Shown here one piece after another: positions 19,521 to 28,179 of a DNA stretch of 64,000 nucleotides (the first letter of the stretch is position 1; the number at the start of each line of letters is the position of its first letter). The DNA is from Cyanobacteriota bacterium (GTDB lineage: Bacteria; Cyanobacteriota; Vampirovibrionia; Vampirovibrionales; Vampirovibrionaceae): assembly GCA_019751815.1 (NCBI GenBank), contig JAIEMW010000001.1, forward strand, positions 256,197-320,196. The letters are read 5' to 3'. The position numbers and the translations under genes were made by a program. Below the pieces are notes generated by a model, which ran no database searches, was not told the DNA's origin, and saw only the letters and a program-made list of their open reading frames with translations.

Positions 19521-19764
19521 GGACGGTGTACTCCTAAACGCAAACGCAATCAATCTTGTGGCAGAAATCCATACAAGGGCTTTCATGCTTTTCGGACGTT
19601 TTGGGCGAAAATTAAATACGTTGGGACACAGGGATAAAAATACCGACTAGATAGAGGTTTCCTGGACGGGAAATGTGTGATTTAGCTTAGGGCATTGGTT
19701 TAGGCAAAATAGAATGGCAAAAACACCCATTTCATTTAGGTGTTTTATATTTTAAGACAATTGT

Positions 19765-20859
19765 TTAAAAAATCAAGCTTAAAACCCAAAACCAGAGGCG
19801 TCCCCAGCGACGAATGCTTTCGAGAAACCAAGGTTGATGGCCGCTATAGTATCTTTCAACCAGTCTAATCGCCAAACTCCAGTCGCTGGCCTCTGGTTGT
19901 GGACGATTTTGTAAAAAGGCCAAGGCGCGGGCGTACCAGGCGGTCAGCGCAATAGAAATGACAGACAGGACCCACAGATCTTGCAGAGAGTGACCGTAGC
20001 TGAGCAGCACCTTTCGGCTCTGCAGACTGTAAACAAAGCCGCTTAATTGTTGGAGGGTGGCTTCACTCAGATTGTCTAATGGAATTCGTTCAATATCTCG
20101 TACGGACATAGAGACTGTGCCAAAGAGTTTCGGGTCTTGTACAGTGCCGCCCACCCAAAGTGACCAGCGAGAATAACTTCCATAAGGCAGACGCAGCCAG
20201 CAACGGGCCAAAATGTTGAAAAGAAATGAGTTGAAAGGCTTTTTTTTAGACAGTTGCTGACTTTGTAGCGTCTGCCGAATCTTGCTCAATCTTTCCATAA
20301 GCCGCGTAAATGAAGGGGTATTCTGTCCAGTGACAGCATCTGGATTTAAAACCGCTTTTATCTGACTGAGCGTCTCGTTATAGCGTGCCATCGAGATTGT
20401 GTGTGGAAACAGTAGCTCATGAGGAGTAATAAGTTCCCCCTCAGGCGGGACAATGGGGAGAAAATGCCTGAGTAAGCTTTCGGCAACAGTTTTACAGGAG
20501 GCAGAAACATCGAAAGCAATATTACTGTCGCCAGTCGCATCAGGCGGCATAACAATGGCCGCAAAGGGAAAGCGTTTGCACTCTTCTGGTTTTAGGGTAA
20601 TCCCTTCATGCTGGTGAATCAGACAGCGCTTTTCTTCACTGAGGAACACACAGGTTTGATCGGGTTTGAGCGGAAGACGGCTCATTGTGGGGGTAACTGG
20701 CTCAATAGCACATTCCCACGTCTCTAATAGAGACTGTACCCAAGCTTTGCTCAGGAGTATTTCGGCCTTTTCTTTTTCAATAGGCAGGTGAAAACTGCTG
20801 CAGCACTCACCGCAAGCACTGCACTCAAAGTGAATAGACGAAGCTGGTGTGTTATCCAT
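19765..20859 (-). CDS. YkgJ-type CxxCxxCC cluster protein
   Basis: A 364-residue protein whose N-terminus has CSACGECC (Cys13, 16, 19, 20) and further Cys in QTCVFLSEEKRCLIH and PEECKRFPF. This is the zinc/iron-chelating pattern of the YkgJ family, which includes flagellin lysine N-methylase-like proteins. The C-terminal two thirds (from about residue 150) is unlike the short YkgJ proteins and has no clear family. The gene diverges from lgt with about 58 bp between them. The function is unknown; a metal-cluster enzyme is the most that can be said. Confidence 0.65.
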   Translation of the reverse strand: MDNTPASSIHFECSACGECCSSFHLPIEKEKAEILLSKAWVQSLLETWECAIEPVTPTMSRLPLKPDQTCVFLSEEKRCLIHQHEGITLKPEECKRFPFAAIVMPPDATGDSNIAFDVSASCKTVAESLLRHFLPIVPPEGELITPHELLFPHTISMARYNETLSQIKAVLNPDAVTGQNTPSFTRLMERLSKIRQTLQSQQLSKKKPFNSFLFNILARCWLRLPYGSYSRWSLWVGGTVQDPKLFGTVSMSVRDIERIPLDNLSEATLQQLSGFVYSLQSRKVLLSYGHSLQDLWVLSVISIALTAWYARALAFLQNRPQPEASDWSLAIRLVERYYSGHQPWFLESIRRWGRLWFWVLSLIF

Positions 20860-20917
20860 AGACCGTTATTGTAGACTGGAAAAATATTAATACACGTTAT
20901 GCAGGATACTAAATTCG

Positions 20918-21706
20918 ATGTGGCCTGTCCTTATTCAAATCGGCGGCGTGCCTCTTTATAGCTTTGGATTGATGGTATCCTTGGCCTTTCTGTGCGGTGG
21001 GCAAGTGTTTATCCGTCGCCTAAAGGCTGACAAAATCAGTGAAAACGAGGCACTGCTTTTGCTGATTTTGATTTTGCTCGGTGGGGTTATCGGAGCCCGT
21101 CTTTGTTATGCCCTGTTTTTTCCCGCCATGTTTTGGAAAGACCCCTGGGGCGTCTTGTTGGGTTCTGGGGGATTGGTTTGGTACGGGGGGGTGGTGGGAA
21201 GTTTTTTGGTTTTGGCCGTTGCCGCTGCTTACAAGCACTGGCCATGGCGACTATTGCTAGATTCATTGGCCTTAGGTGCAGTGTTAGGGCAATCTATAGG
21301 TAGACTGGGCTGTTTTTTTTCTGGTTGTTGCTACGGAGCCCCCACCACGTTGCCGTGGGCAGTTGTGTATCCACTGGGGCACCAGACACACCCGGATTTA
21401 ACCCATGTCCAGCACGTTCACCCATCCCCTCTCTATGAAAGTATCGGGATGCTGGGGTTGTTTCTCTTGGTCAACACGGTGTTTGGAAAACCTAAGAAAA
21501 CTGTAGCACCCGGACAGATGGCCGGTTGGTGCTTTATGGGCTACGGGCTGGTTCGCTTTTGTGTTGAAGCCACTCGCGGAGACAGATTGCTATGGATCCC
21601 GGGATTTGATATTAGCGCATCCCAATGGATTAGCATGGTGATGATATTGGCGGGAACTGTCTTAAGCTATAAAACGGGTCTTAAACGGGGCTCAGCAGAA
21701 CAGTAA
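20918..21706 (+). CDS. lgt: prolipoprotein diacylglyceryl transferase
   Basis: Integral membrane enzyme of 262 residues that moves diacylglycerol from phosphatidylglycerol to the lipobox Cys of prolipoproteins. The Lgt signature IGRLGCFFSGCCYG lies near residue 130, with GGLVWYGGVVG before it and HPSPLYESIGML after, and about seven hydrophobic segments. Its last codons (LKRGSAEQ) lie within the first copy of the 77-bp repeat that also encodes the end of ispF, so the two genes once converged with overlapping 3' ends. It is an essential housekeeping gene. Confidence 0.95.
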   Translation: MWPVLIQIGGVPLYSFGLMVSLAFLCGGQVFIRRLKADKISENEALLLLILILLGGVIGARLCYALFFPAMFWKDPWGVLLGSGGLVWYGGVVGSFLVLAVAAAYKHWPWRLLLDSLALGAVLGQSIGRLGCFFSGCCYGAPTTLPWAVVYPLGHQTHPDLTHVQHVHPSPLYESIGMLGLFLLVNTVFGKPKKTVAPGQMAGWCFMGYGLVRFCVEATRGDRLLWIPGFDISASQWISMVMILAGTVLSYKTGLKRGSAEQ

Positions 21707-22141
21707 CACTGGCGGCAATGGCTTCACCGTGGCCGATGGGGCCGAGCCCCTGCACTCTTAAACGGGGCTCAGCAGAACAGTAACACTGGCGGCAATGGCT
21801 TCACCGTGGCCGATGGGGCCGAGCCCTTCCACTCTTAAACGGGGCTCAGCAGAACAGTAACACGGGCGGCAATGGCTTCTCCATGGCCGATGGGGCCGAG
21901 CCCCTCCACTCTTAAACGGGGCTCAGCAGAACAGTAACACTGGCGGCAATCGCTTCTCCATGACCGATGGGGCCGAGCCCCTGCACTCTTAAACGGGGCT
22001 CAGCAGAACAGTAACACGGGCGGCAATGGCTTCGCCGTGGCCGATGGGGCCGAGCCCCTGCACTCTTAAACGGGGCTCAGCAGAACAGTAACACTGGCGG
22101 CAATGGCTTCGCCGTGGCCGATGGGGCCGAGCCCCTCCATG
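21680..22141. repeat. six-copy tandem repeat, 77-bp unit, at the lgt/ispF junction
   Basis: Units begin with CTTAAACGGGGCTCAGCAGA at 21680, 21757, 21834, 21911, 21988 and 22065, a constant 77-bp period with a few substitutions between copies. The first copy contains the end of lgt (plus strand), the last the end of ispF (minus strand); every copy holds both gene tails. Since 77 is not a multiple of three, inner copies shift frame and are not read by either gene. It looks like repeated slippage or unequal exchange of an overlapping convergent gene end. Confidence 0.95.
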
Positions 22142-22581
22142 GTTTTGGCCTTGAATGAAACGGCATCCAGCGGGAGCTGAAGGGTGCTTGCCAATTTTTC
22201 TCGGATCCCCAATTTGTAGGGCGTGAGTTTGGGCGTTTCCAAAAATACGGTGGTATCGATGTTCACCAGGCAATAGCCAGAGGGTTTGAGAATCTGATCC
22301 AAAACCTGTTGCAAGAGTAGAAGGCTGTCGGCATCTTTCCACTGAGCATCACTGGGGGGGAAGTGATCCCCAATATCGCCTTGTCCAAGTGCCCCCAAAA
22401 CCGCATCGATGAGTGCATGGAGCAGAACATCCCCGTCAGAGTGCGCGTCAGAGCCCCGAGGGCTGCTTTCAATTAACACACCACCCAATAATAAACGCTT
22501 TTCTGGGACAAGGCGGTGGAGATCAAACCCTTGGCCTATACGGCCCTGGGTATTGTGCTGAATGTGCTTGCTTTCGGTCAT
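22066..22581 (-). CDS. ispF: 2-C-methyl-D-erythritol 2,4-cyclodiphosphate synthase
   Basis: Isoprenoid (MEP pathway) enzyme of 171 residues, forming the cyclic diphosphate from CDP-ME 2-phosphate. The zinc ligands are in GQGFDLHRL and SDGDVLLHAL, and the CDP site is in KAKTMEGLGPIGHGEAI near the C-terminus. The terminal GLGPIGHGEAIAASVTVLLSPV segment is the source of the 77-bp tandem repeat downstream. It is five bases after the Cof-type hydrolase gene and probably co-transcribed with it. IspD is not in the window. Confidence 0.95.
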   Translation of the reverse strand: MTESKHIQHNTQGRIGQGFDLHRLVPEKRLLLGGVLIESSPRGSDAHSDGDVLLHALIDAVLGALGQGDIGDHFPPSDAQWKDADSLLLLQQVLDQILKPSGYCLVNIDTTVFLETPKLTPYKLGIREKLASTLQLPLDAVSFKAKTMEGLGPIGHGEAIAASVTVLLSPV

Positions 22582-22586
22582 TATCT

Positions 22587-23417
22587 TCAGGCCAGCTGGC
22601 TATGCTCTTTCAGCGGGAAGTCACCCAAAACGCATTGCTCAATGGCACGGGCGGCACCGTCTTCGTGGATCGTCTCGGTAATTAAATTGGCCACTTTTTT
22701 CACATGATCCGGGGCATTGCCCATGGCCACACCAATACCGGCGTGCTGAATCATCGAGATATCGTTTTCCTGATCCCCAATGGCCATCACCTCATCGGGA
22801 TGGATCCCCCATTGTTCTGCCAGGTGAGAGATGGCATTCCACTTGGAGGCGGCGGCATCAATCACCTCGCAAAAATTGGTGCGAGAGCGGCAGTAGCTCA
22901 ATTTTTCCGGAAAATGATGCGTGAGTAAGCTCAGCATCTCGTCAATGCGGTGATCGTCAATGGCCATAATTTTGGTTGGCGCTTCGGTGATGGCATCCAG
23001 CAGCGAGTCCGAAAAAACAGGAGTAACCCCTGCCATACGCGCGTAATAGGTGGAATGTGGATTGTGGTGATTGGTGAACAGTGTGTCATTGATGTACACA
23101 TTGGCGTGAAACTTGTTTTTTTGAAGCACCTCTAGGACTTGTTTGGCCAGCGGGACCGCAATGGGCTTGTGATAAAGAATGTTTTGAAGGCCATGAAACT
23201 CTCGGATCATCGCGCCTTGATAAGTAATCAGCGGTTCTACCACGCCTACTTGTCTGGCAAAGGGCAAGGCTGAGGCATACATACGGCCGGTGGCAATCAC
23301 AACCCGCACGGAGGTGTTTTGGATCAGGTGGCCAAGCAGGCTGAGTGTTTTTGGGGAGATTTCGAGTTTGTCATTGACGATGGTGCCGTCAAGATCGAGT
23401 GCGACCAGTTTGATCAT
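22587..23417 (-). CDS. Cof-type HAD hydrolase
   Basis: HAD phosphatase of 276 residues, subclass IIB (Cof family). Motif I is VALDLDGTIVND, motif II VVIATGR, motif III Lys in ASKWNAI and motif IV AIGDQENDISMI, followed by AMGNAPDHVKKVA. These enzymes dephosphorylate sugar phosphates, flavin mononucleotide or other small phosphoesters with broad specificity. It is the first gene of a two-gene unit with ispF (5-bp gap). The physiological substrate cannot be told. Confidence 0.85.
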   Translation of the reverse strand: MIKLVALDLDGTIVNDKLEISPKTLSLLGHLIQNTSVRVVIATGRMYASALPFARQVGVVEPLITYQGAMIREFHGLQNILYHKPIAVPLAKQVLEVLQKNKFHANVYINDTLFTNHHNPHSTYYARMAGVTPVFSDSLLDAITEAPTKIMAIDDHRIDEMLSLLTHHFPEKLSYCRSRTNFCEVIDAAASKWNAISHLAEQWGIHPDEVMAIGDQENDISMIQHAGIGVAMGNAPDHVKKVANLITETIHEDGAARAIEQCVLGDFPLKEHSQLA

Positions 23418-23645
23418 GCGTTATGGGAGTGCCTTCTCGCAAAGCGAGCTCAATCAATCGAATGACCATCATAAACGACCAGCCCCGATTCGACCAGTCC
23501 CGATTCGATATCGGCTTTGCCGTAAAACTTAAAAAACTTAAGGTTTTATTCCCAGTGAGATCCCTAGGCAGTCTGTTTTAAGTCGAGTAAAATGCTTGGG
23601 TTGAGTTGGGCTCTCATATCATTACGAATGAAAGTTTGATTTTTT

Positions 23646-24818
23646 ATGTCATGCTCCTCCATTTCTTGTTCCTCGCCGTTTCAGAGCAAGTCTAGCCCTG
23701 TGCTAGACAGCACCTGCCTGGGAAACAGTCTGAAAAATTTTGAACAAGAAAAATTACAACCCGAATGGCAGGATTGGAAATGGCAGTTTAGAAACCGTAT
23801 TACCCGCATTGAGACCCTGAAAGAGTACATCCACGTTACGCCCGAAGAGGAAAAGGCCTTTCAAGCGGCGGGAAAAAACCTGCCCTTTGCCGTCACCCCG
23901 TACTATTTGGACTTGATGTTGAATGATAATCCGGCTGATCCCATCCGCAAGACCGTGATCCCGCGTTTGAGCGAGTTTTATACCGACCCTACGGAAATGA
24001 TCGATCCCTGCGGGGAAGACGGCCGAATGGTCGCCCCTGGTTTGGTTCACCGATATCCGGATAGGGTCTTGTTTTTGGTGAACGAGACCTGTTCTGTCTA
24101 CTGCCGCTACTGTACCCGAAGCCGCTTGGTGGGCAGTGGTGAGCATGAGGTGGACTTTGAAGCGGCCTACGCTTATCTGGAAGCCCACCCAGAGATTAGA
24201 GATGTGTTGATTTCTGGGGGAGATCCCCTGGTCATGTCCGATGATAAATTGGAACGGATTATTGCCCGCTTAAGGGCAATTCCCCATATTGAGATTGTTC
24301 GCCTGGGCTCAAAAATCCCAGTTGTCCTGCCGCAGCGCATCACAGATGATTTTGTGGCCATGCTCAAGCGTTATCATCCTTTTTATATGAGTATCCACTT
24401 TTTGCATCCCGCAGAAATCACACCTGAGGTGACTGAGGCCTGTAACAAGCTGGCTGATGCCGGGGTCCCCACCTTTAGTCAAACCGTTCTGTTAAAAGGG
24501 GTGAATGACGATCCCGAGGTGATGAAAACTCTGATGCAAAAGTTGCTCAAGCTGCGTGTTCGTCCCTACTATATCTACCAGTGCGATCCCGTTCAGGGAA
24601 CGTCTCACTTCCGCACCAGTGTACAAACGGGCTTGGATATTATGGAGCATCTGCGCGGGCATATTACGGGCTACGGCGTGCCGACCTATGTGATTGATGC
24701 CCCAGGTGGCGGCGGGAAAGTCCCTATCGCTCCTGTCTATCTTCAATCTTATGAAAACGGTGAAGCGGTCATTCGTAACTACCGCAATGAGATTTACCAT
24801 TATCAAGACCCCCGCTAA
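23646..24818 (+). CDS. kamA: lysine 2,3-aminomutase family radical SAM enzyme
   Basis: Radical SAM, PLP-dependent aminomutase of 390 residues. The 4Fe-4S motif CxxxCxxC is at Cys149, 153 and 156 (CSVYCRYC), and the PLP Lys is in DAPGGGGKVPIAP near residue 350. ISGGDPLVM and YMSIHFLHP are typical. The length and C-terminal GGGGK block fit lysine 2,3-aminomutase, which makes beta-lysine, better than the shorter EpmB that modifies elongation factor P; the first 30 residues (Ser/Cys-rich) are not conserved. No lysine fermentation genes are nearby, so an osmolyte (acetyl-beta-lysine) or EF-P role remains possible. Confidence 0.8.
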   Translation: MSCSSISCSSPFQSKSSPVLDSTCLGNSLKNFEQEKLQPEWQDWKWQFRNRITRIETLKEYIHVTPEEEKAFQAAGKNLPFAVTPYYLDLMLNDNPADPIRKTVIPRLSEFYTDPTEMIDPCGEDGRMVAPGLVHRYPDRVLFLVNETCSVYCRYCTRSRLVGSGEHEVDFEAAYAYLEAHPEIRDVLISGGDPLVMSDDKLERIIARLRAIPHIEIVRLGSKIPVVLPQRITDDFVAMLKRYHPFYMSIHFLHPAEITPEVTEACNKLADAGVPTFSQTVLLKGVNDDPEVMKTLMQKLLKLRVRPYYIYQCDPVQGTSHFRTSVQTGLDIMEHLRGHITGYGVPTYVIDAPGGGGKVPIAPVYLQSYENGEAVIRNYRNEIYHYQDPR

Positions 24819-24958
24819 GGGTTTTCACTTCCTGCAGCCCCACACGTAAGTTTTTTCCCAATAAGTCTTAATCTTTGCCGCGTTCCCGCAGGCTTTGCTC
24901 TAAAATAAAGGCTGTTACCGATGTATTCAAAATAAGTACCAGCAGAAAAGAGCAGCAC

Positions 24959-27559
24959 ATGAGAAAAACTTGGCAGTTACGGGGTGAGTTTTTGGCCGAA
25001 AAAACGGCACCTGTGTTTGACGTTAAATCCCCGGAATATGCCCGCTTCTTGGAGGCAGCAGGAGGTTCTCCTGTGGTCGCCCGTCTGCTCCTCAACCGGG
25101 GGATAGATACCCCGGAGAAGGCAACCCTCTTTTTGGATCTAGAGGGGTATCAGCCCACCAGTTATTCAGAACTTCCGGATATTGAGCCTGCCGTTGCCCG
25201 AATTATCCAGGCGATTGACGAGCAAGAGCCTATTTTGATCTTTGGAGACTTCGACGTAGACGGGATCAGCGGTGCTTCAATCTTACTGGAAGGCTTAAGG
25301 GCCGCTGGGGCCAAGGTGAGCTATTATATTCCGGATCGCTTAACTGAGGGCCATGGCTTAAACACAACCGCACTGTGCCGGTTGGTCAGTTCGCGCCAGC
25401 TCAAACTGGTGATTTCCACAGACACCGGGATTACCAATTTTTCAGAAGTGAGCCTGCTCAAAGGGCTTGGGGTGGACACCATCATTACTGATCACCACGA
25501 ACTGCCTGAAAATCTGCCCCCTTCGGTTGCTAACATCAATCCCAAGCGGATGGAAGACCAGCAAAATCCCCTGGCGCAGATGTGCGGGGCGGGTGTGGCG
25601 TATAAAGTCTGTGAGGCCGTCTTAGACGCTATTGGTGCAGAACCAGAAGTCTCTGAGCGCTTGTTAGACTTGGCTGCCATTGGCACCGTTGCGGATATGG
25701 TGCCTCTGGTGGGAGAAAACCGGTATATCGTTTTCCGAGGACTCCAGATTTTGAATCTGCGTCAACGGCTTGGGGTGCGGCAAATTCTTGAAAACGCCTT
25801 GGTCCCCCCTGAGAAAGTACTGAACAGTGACACGATCGGCTTTACGATTGGTCCCAGACTGAATGCCATGGGGCGTTTGGAAAATGCCACAGACGCTGTT
25901 GAGCTGATGACAACAGACGATCCAGAGCGGGCTCGGGTGATAGCTGCTAAATTAGAACAGCTCAACCGTCAACGGCAAGAGCTCTGCGAAAAAACCTTTT
26001 TGGAGGCCGAACAGTATTTTAGAGCCAATGGGGAATTGGACGGACACCGGGCGATTATTCTGGGTAGCCCGGACTGGAACCCTGGAATTATTGGGATTGT
26101 GGCCTCACGGCTGATTGAAAAATACCACGTGCCTGTGTTCATGATGGTTTTTGACGAGGCCAAAGATGTGGTCCGCTGCTCTGCGCGTAGCATTCCAGGC
26201 TTCCACATGCATGAGCAACTCTTAACCTTGGAGGCGTATTTTCTCAATTTTGGCGGCCATGCCGGTGCTGCCGGGTTTTCACTCAAGCCGGAACGTTTAA
26301 ATGCCTTTAAAACGGCATTGTACGCGCTCACCGATCGCACCGTGACTGATGAGCAAATGCAACCCAAAGTGTTGGTGGACGATGTGCTCGATTGGTCGCA
26401 AATGAACCCCCATTTGATTTCACTGATTGAGCGGCTGGCCCCCTTTGGGCAAGAAAATCCGGCCCCCAAATTTGTGGTTGAGAACGTCACCATTGGCGCG
26501 CAACGCGGTATTGGAGAAGGCGGGAAACACCTCAAACTGATTCTGACACCCGACACGCAAGGCGCCTCCAAAAAAGACGCGGCCCCACTGGAAGCCTTAT
26601 TATGGAATTATCAGCAGTATGAGACGATTCAACCCAGTGAACGCTACGATTTTATGGTTCATCTGGAGTTGAACACCTACAATAATCAGACACGGGTGCA
26701 GTTGATGGTGGAAGACTATATCCAAACGGCAGAGCGTCGGGGGCTTAAGCCACAAAAACAAATAACTCAGGCCACTCGGCCCAAAGCGGCGGCAGCCACG
26801 CCTGTGCAAAATTTAGTCAGTGAGCTGAATCAGACCGGTAATTTCAACCAAAAGTGGATAGACCACAGAGACCGCCAGGCACTGGATGCCTTCGTGGGTC
26901 AATTACTGCTCCCCTTGCAGGATAGCCGAAAGCTGGCACTTTTTTGCGAAGGGCGTCCGCCGGAAATCCCCTTTCTGGATCCAGGTGTTGTGATTAACCG
27001 ACAGAGCGTGAAACAGCTGAGCGGGATTCAAGAACTGATTTTATGGGATTTACCCCCCTCTCCAGAGGCACTGCAAGGCGTATTGAATGAATTGACGCCG
27101 GATGTCATTCACTGGGTCGCCGGCAAGTATCCCGCTGTCCCGCTCAGTCCTTCTCCAAAGGACATGCTTACACTGATTTACCGTGTTTTGAAAACGGTGG
27201 GGACCCCGGATTCAGAATTCGAGTGTGTTCTGCCTGATATCGCAACGACGTTAGCAAGCACTCCCGAGGTGATACGCAACGGGCTGGTGTTGCTGGCCAA
27301 AATGAACCTCCTGAAGACCCGACTAGACCGAACTGCGGGTTCTGTTAGGATTATGGTACAACTGCCGAGCGCTCAACAGACGAGTACGACCGTAGATACT
27401 TCTGAGCTATTAGAATTTGCCGCTTTTGAAGAAGCCTTAACTGCGGTGAGTGATTACCGACGCTGGCTTTTGAAAACACCCCTTGATACAATCAAGCAGC
27501 AAGTTCAGTTGACGGGCGTGACAGAACTACCCACCCGAGAAACGGTTGCCAGTCGTTAG
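24959..27559 (+). CDS. recJ: single-stranded-DNA exonuclease RecJ
   Basis: DHH-family 5'-3' exonuclease used in recombination and mismatch repair. Metal-binding motifs GDFDVDGISG, DTGITN, TDHHELP and AAIGTVADM are in order, followed by the DHHA1 block NFGGHAGAAGFSL and the OB-type nucleic-acid domain (RLAPFGQENPAPKF). The ATG at 24959 gives 866 residues; an earlier TTG at 24875 has no support. The C-terminal 250 residues extend beyond the E. coli enzyme (577 aa), as in several other phyla where they form an extra domain. It is followed 23 bp later by apt. Confidence 0.9.
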   Translation: MRKTWQLRGEFLAEKTAPVFDVKSPEYARFLEAAGGSPVVARLLLNRGIDTPEKATLFLDLEGYQPTSYSELPDIEPAVARIIQAIDEQEPILIFGDFDVDGISGASILLEGLRAAGAKVSYYIPDRLTEGHGLNTTALCRLVSSRQLKLVISTDTGITNFSEVSLLKGLGVDTIITDHHELPENLPPSVANINPKRMEDQQNPLAQMCGAGVAYKVCEAVLDAIGAEPEVSERLLDLAAIGTVADMVPLVGENRYIVFRGLQILNLRQRLGVRQILENALVPPEKVLNSDTIGFTIGPRLNAMGRLENATDAVELMTTDDPERARVIAAKLEQLNRQRQELCEKTFLEAEQYFRANGELDGHRAIILGSPDWNPGIIGIVASRLIEKYHVPVFMMVFDEAKDVVRCSARSIPGFHMHEQLLTLEAYFLNFGGHAGAAGFSLKPERLNAFKTALYALTDRTVTDEQMQPKVLVDDVLDWSQMNPHLISLIERLAPFGQENPAPKFVVENVTIGAQRGIGEGGKHLKLILTPDTQGASKKDAAPLEALLWNYQQYETIQPSERYDFMVHLELNTYNNQTRVQLMVEDYIQTAERRGLKPQKQITQATRPKAAAATPVQNLVSELNQTGNFNQKWIDHRDRQALDAFVGQLLLPLQDSRKLALFCEGRPPEIPFLDPGVVINRQSVKQLSGIQELILWDLPPSPEALQGVLNELTPDVIHWVAGKYPAVPLSPSPKDMLTLIYRVLKTVGTPDSEFECVLPDIATTLASTPEVIRNGLVLLAKMNLLKTRLDRTAGSVRIMVQLPSAQQTSTTVDTSELLEFAAFEEALTAVSDYRRWLLKTPLDTIKQQVQLTGVTELPTRETVASR

Positions 27560-27582
27560 TTTCACAGAAAGCGAGTTTTGAT

Positions 27583-28167
27583 ATGCAGGCCTCAACCCCT
27601 TCTGCCTTTACCTTTGCCAGCCCCGCCGGGGAAAAAGAACGGATCAGCCGGATTCAACAAGCCGTACGGGCGATCCCAGACTTTCCAAAAGAAGGGATTC
27701 TGTTTCGAGATATCACCACGGTGTTGCGTGATCCTAGGTTGTTTCAAGAGACTATCTCTCTGTTTGCTGATGCTTTGGCTGGTTTAAAAGTAGATTACAT
27801 TGTTGGGATTGAATCGCGTGGGTTTATTCTGGGAGCCCCACTGGCAACACAGCTGAATGCCGGTTTTGTTCCCGTGAGAAAACGCAACAAACTCCCGGGC
27901 TTGGTAGAGCGCCATGAGTACGATCTAGAATACGGCTCAGACTGTGTTGAAATTCACATTGATGCCATTGAACCGGGCGCACGAGTGGTCATCGTGGATG
28001 ATCTGTTGGCCACAGGCGGCACTGCTTCAGCAGCCGCAAAACTGGTCGGGAAACTCAACGCGCAGTTGGTCGCCTTGATGTTTTTAATTGAGCTCTCTGA
28101 GCTCAACGGCCGAGAAAAACTACCCAGCGACGTGCCGATCAAAGCCTTTATTGACTTTGGCGGCTAG
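27583..28167 (+). CDS. apt: adenine phosphoribosyltransferase
   Basis: Purine salvage enzyme (194 residues) that joins adenine to PRPP. The PRPP loop VVIVDDLLATGGTASAA near residue 137 and FPKEGILFRDITTVL near 37 are diagnostic of Apt. An N-terminal stretch of about 25 residues is not conserved. It is 23 bp downstream of recJ, a common pairing, so it is probably on the same transcript. The stop is 12 bp from the stop of the converging glutamate-synthase-like gene. Confidence 0.95.
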   Translation: MQASTPSAFTFASPAGEKERISRIQQAVRAIPDFPKEGILFRDITTVLRDPRLFQETISLFADALAGLKVDYIVGIESRGFILGAPLATQLNAGFVPVRKRNKLPGLVERHEYDLEYGSDCVEIHIDAIEPGARVVIVDDLLATGGTASAAAKLVGKLNAQLVALMFLIELSELNGREKLPSDVPIKAFIDFGG

Positions 28168-28179
28168 CGGAAAAAGAGA

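Noticed and set aside
21680..22141. Regular repeats as a possible CRISPR array
   Set aside because: The 77-bp units are directly joined with no unique spacers and are derived from gene ends; it is a tandem duplication.
23462..23520. Short direct repeats of CCGATTCGA near the HAD gene start
   Set aside because: Only two close copies in a small gap; no palindrome or promoter alignment to make it an operator.
25969..26571. 200-codon frame antisense to recJ
   Set aside because: The Ser/Cys-rich product is typical of an antisense shadow and recJ motifs span the same bases.
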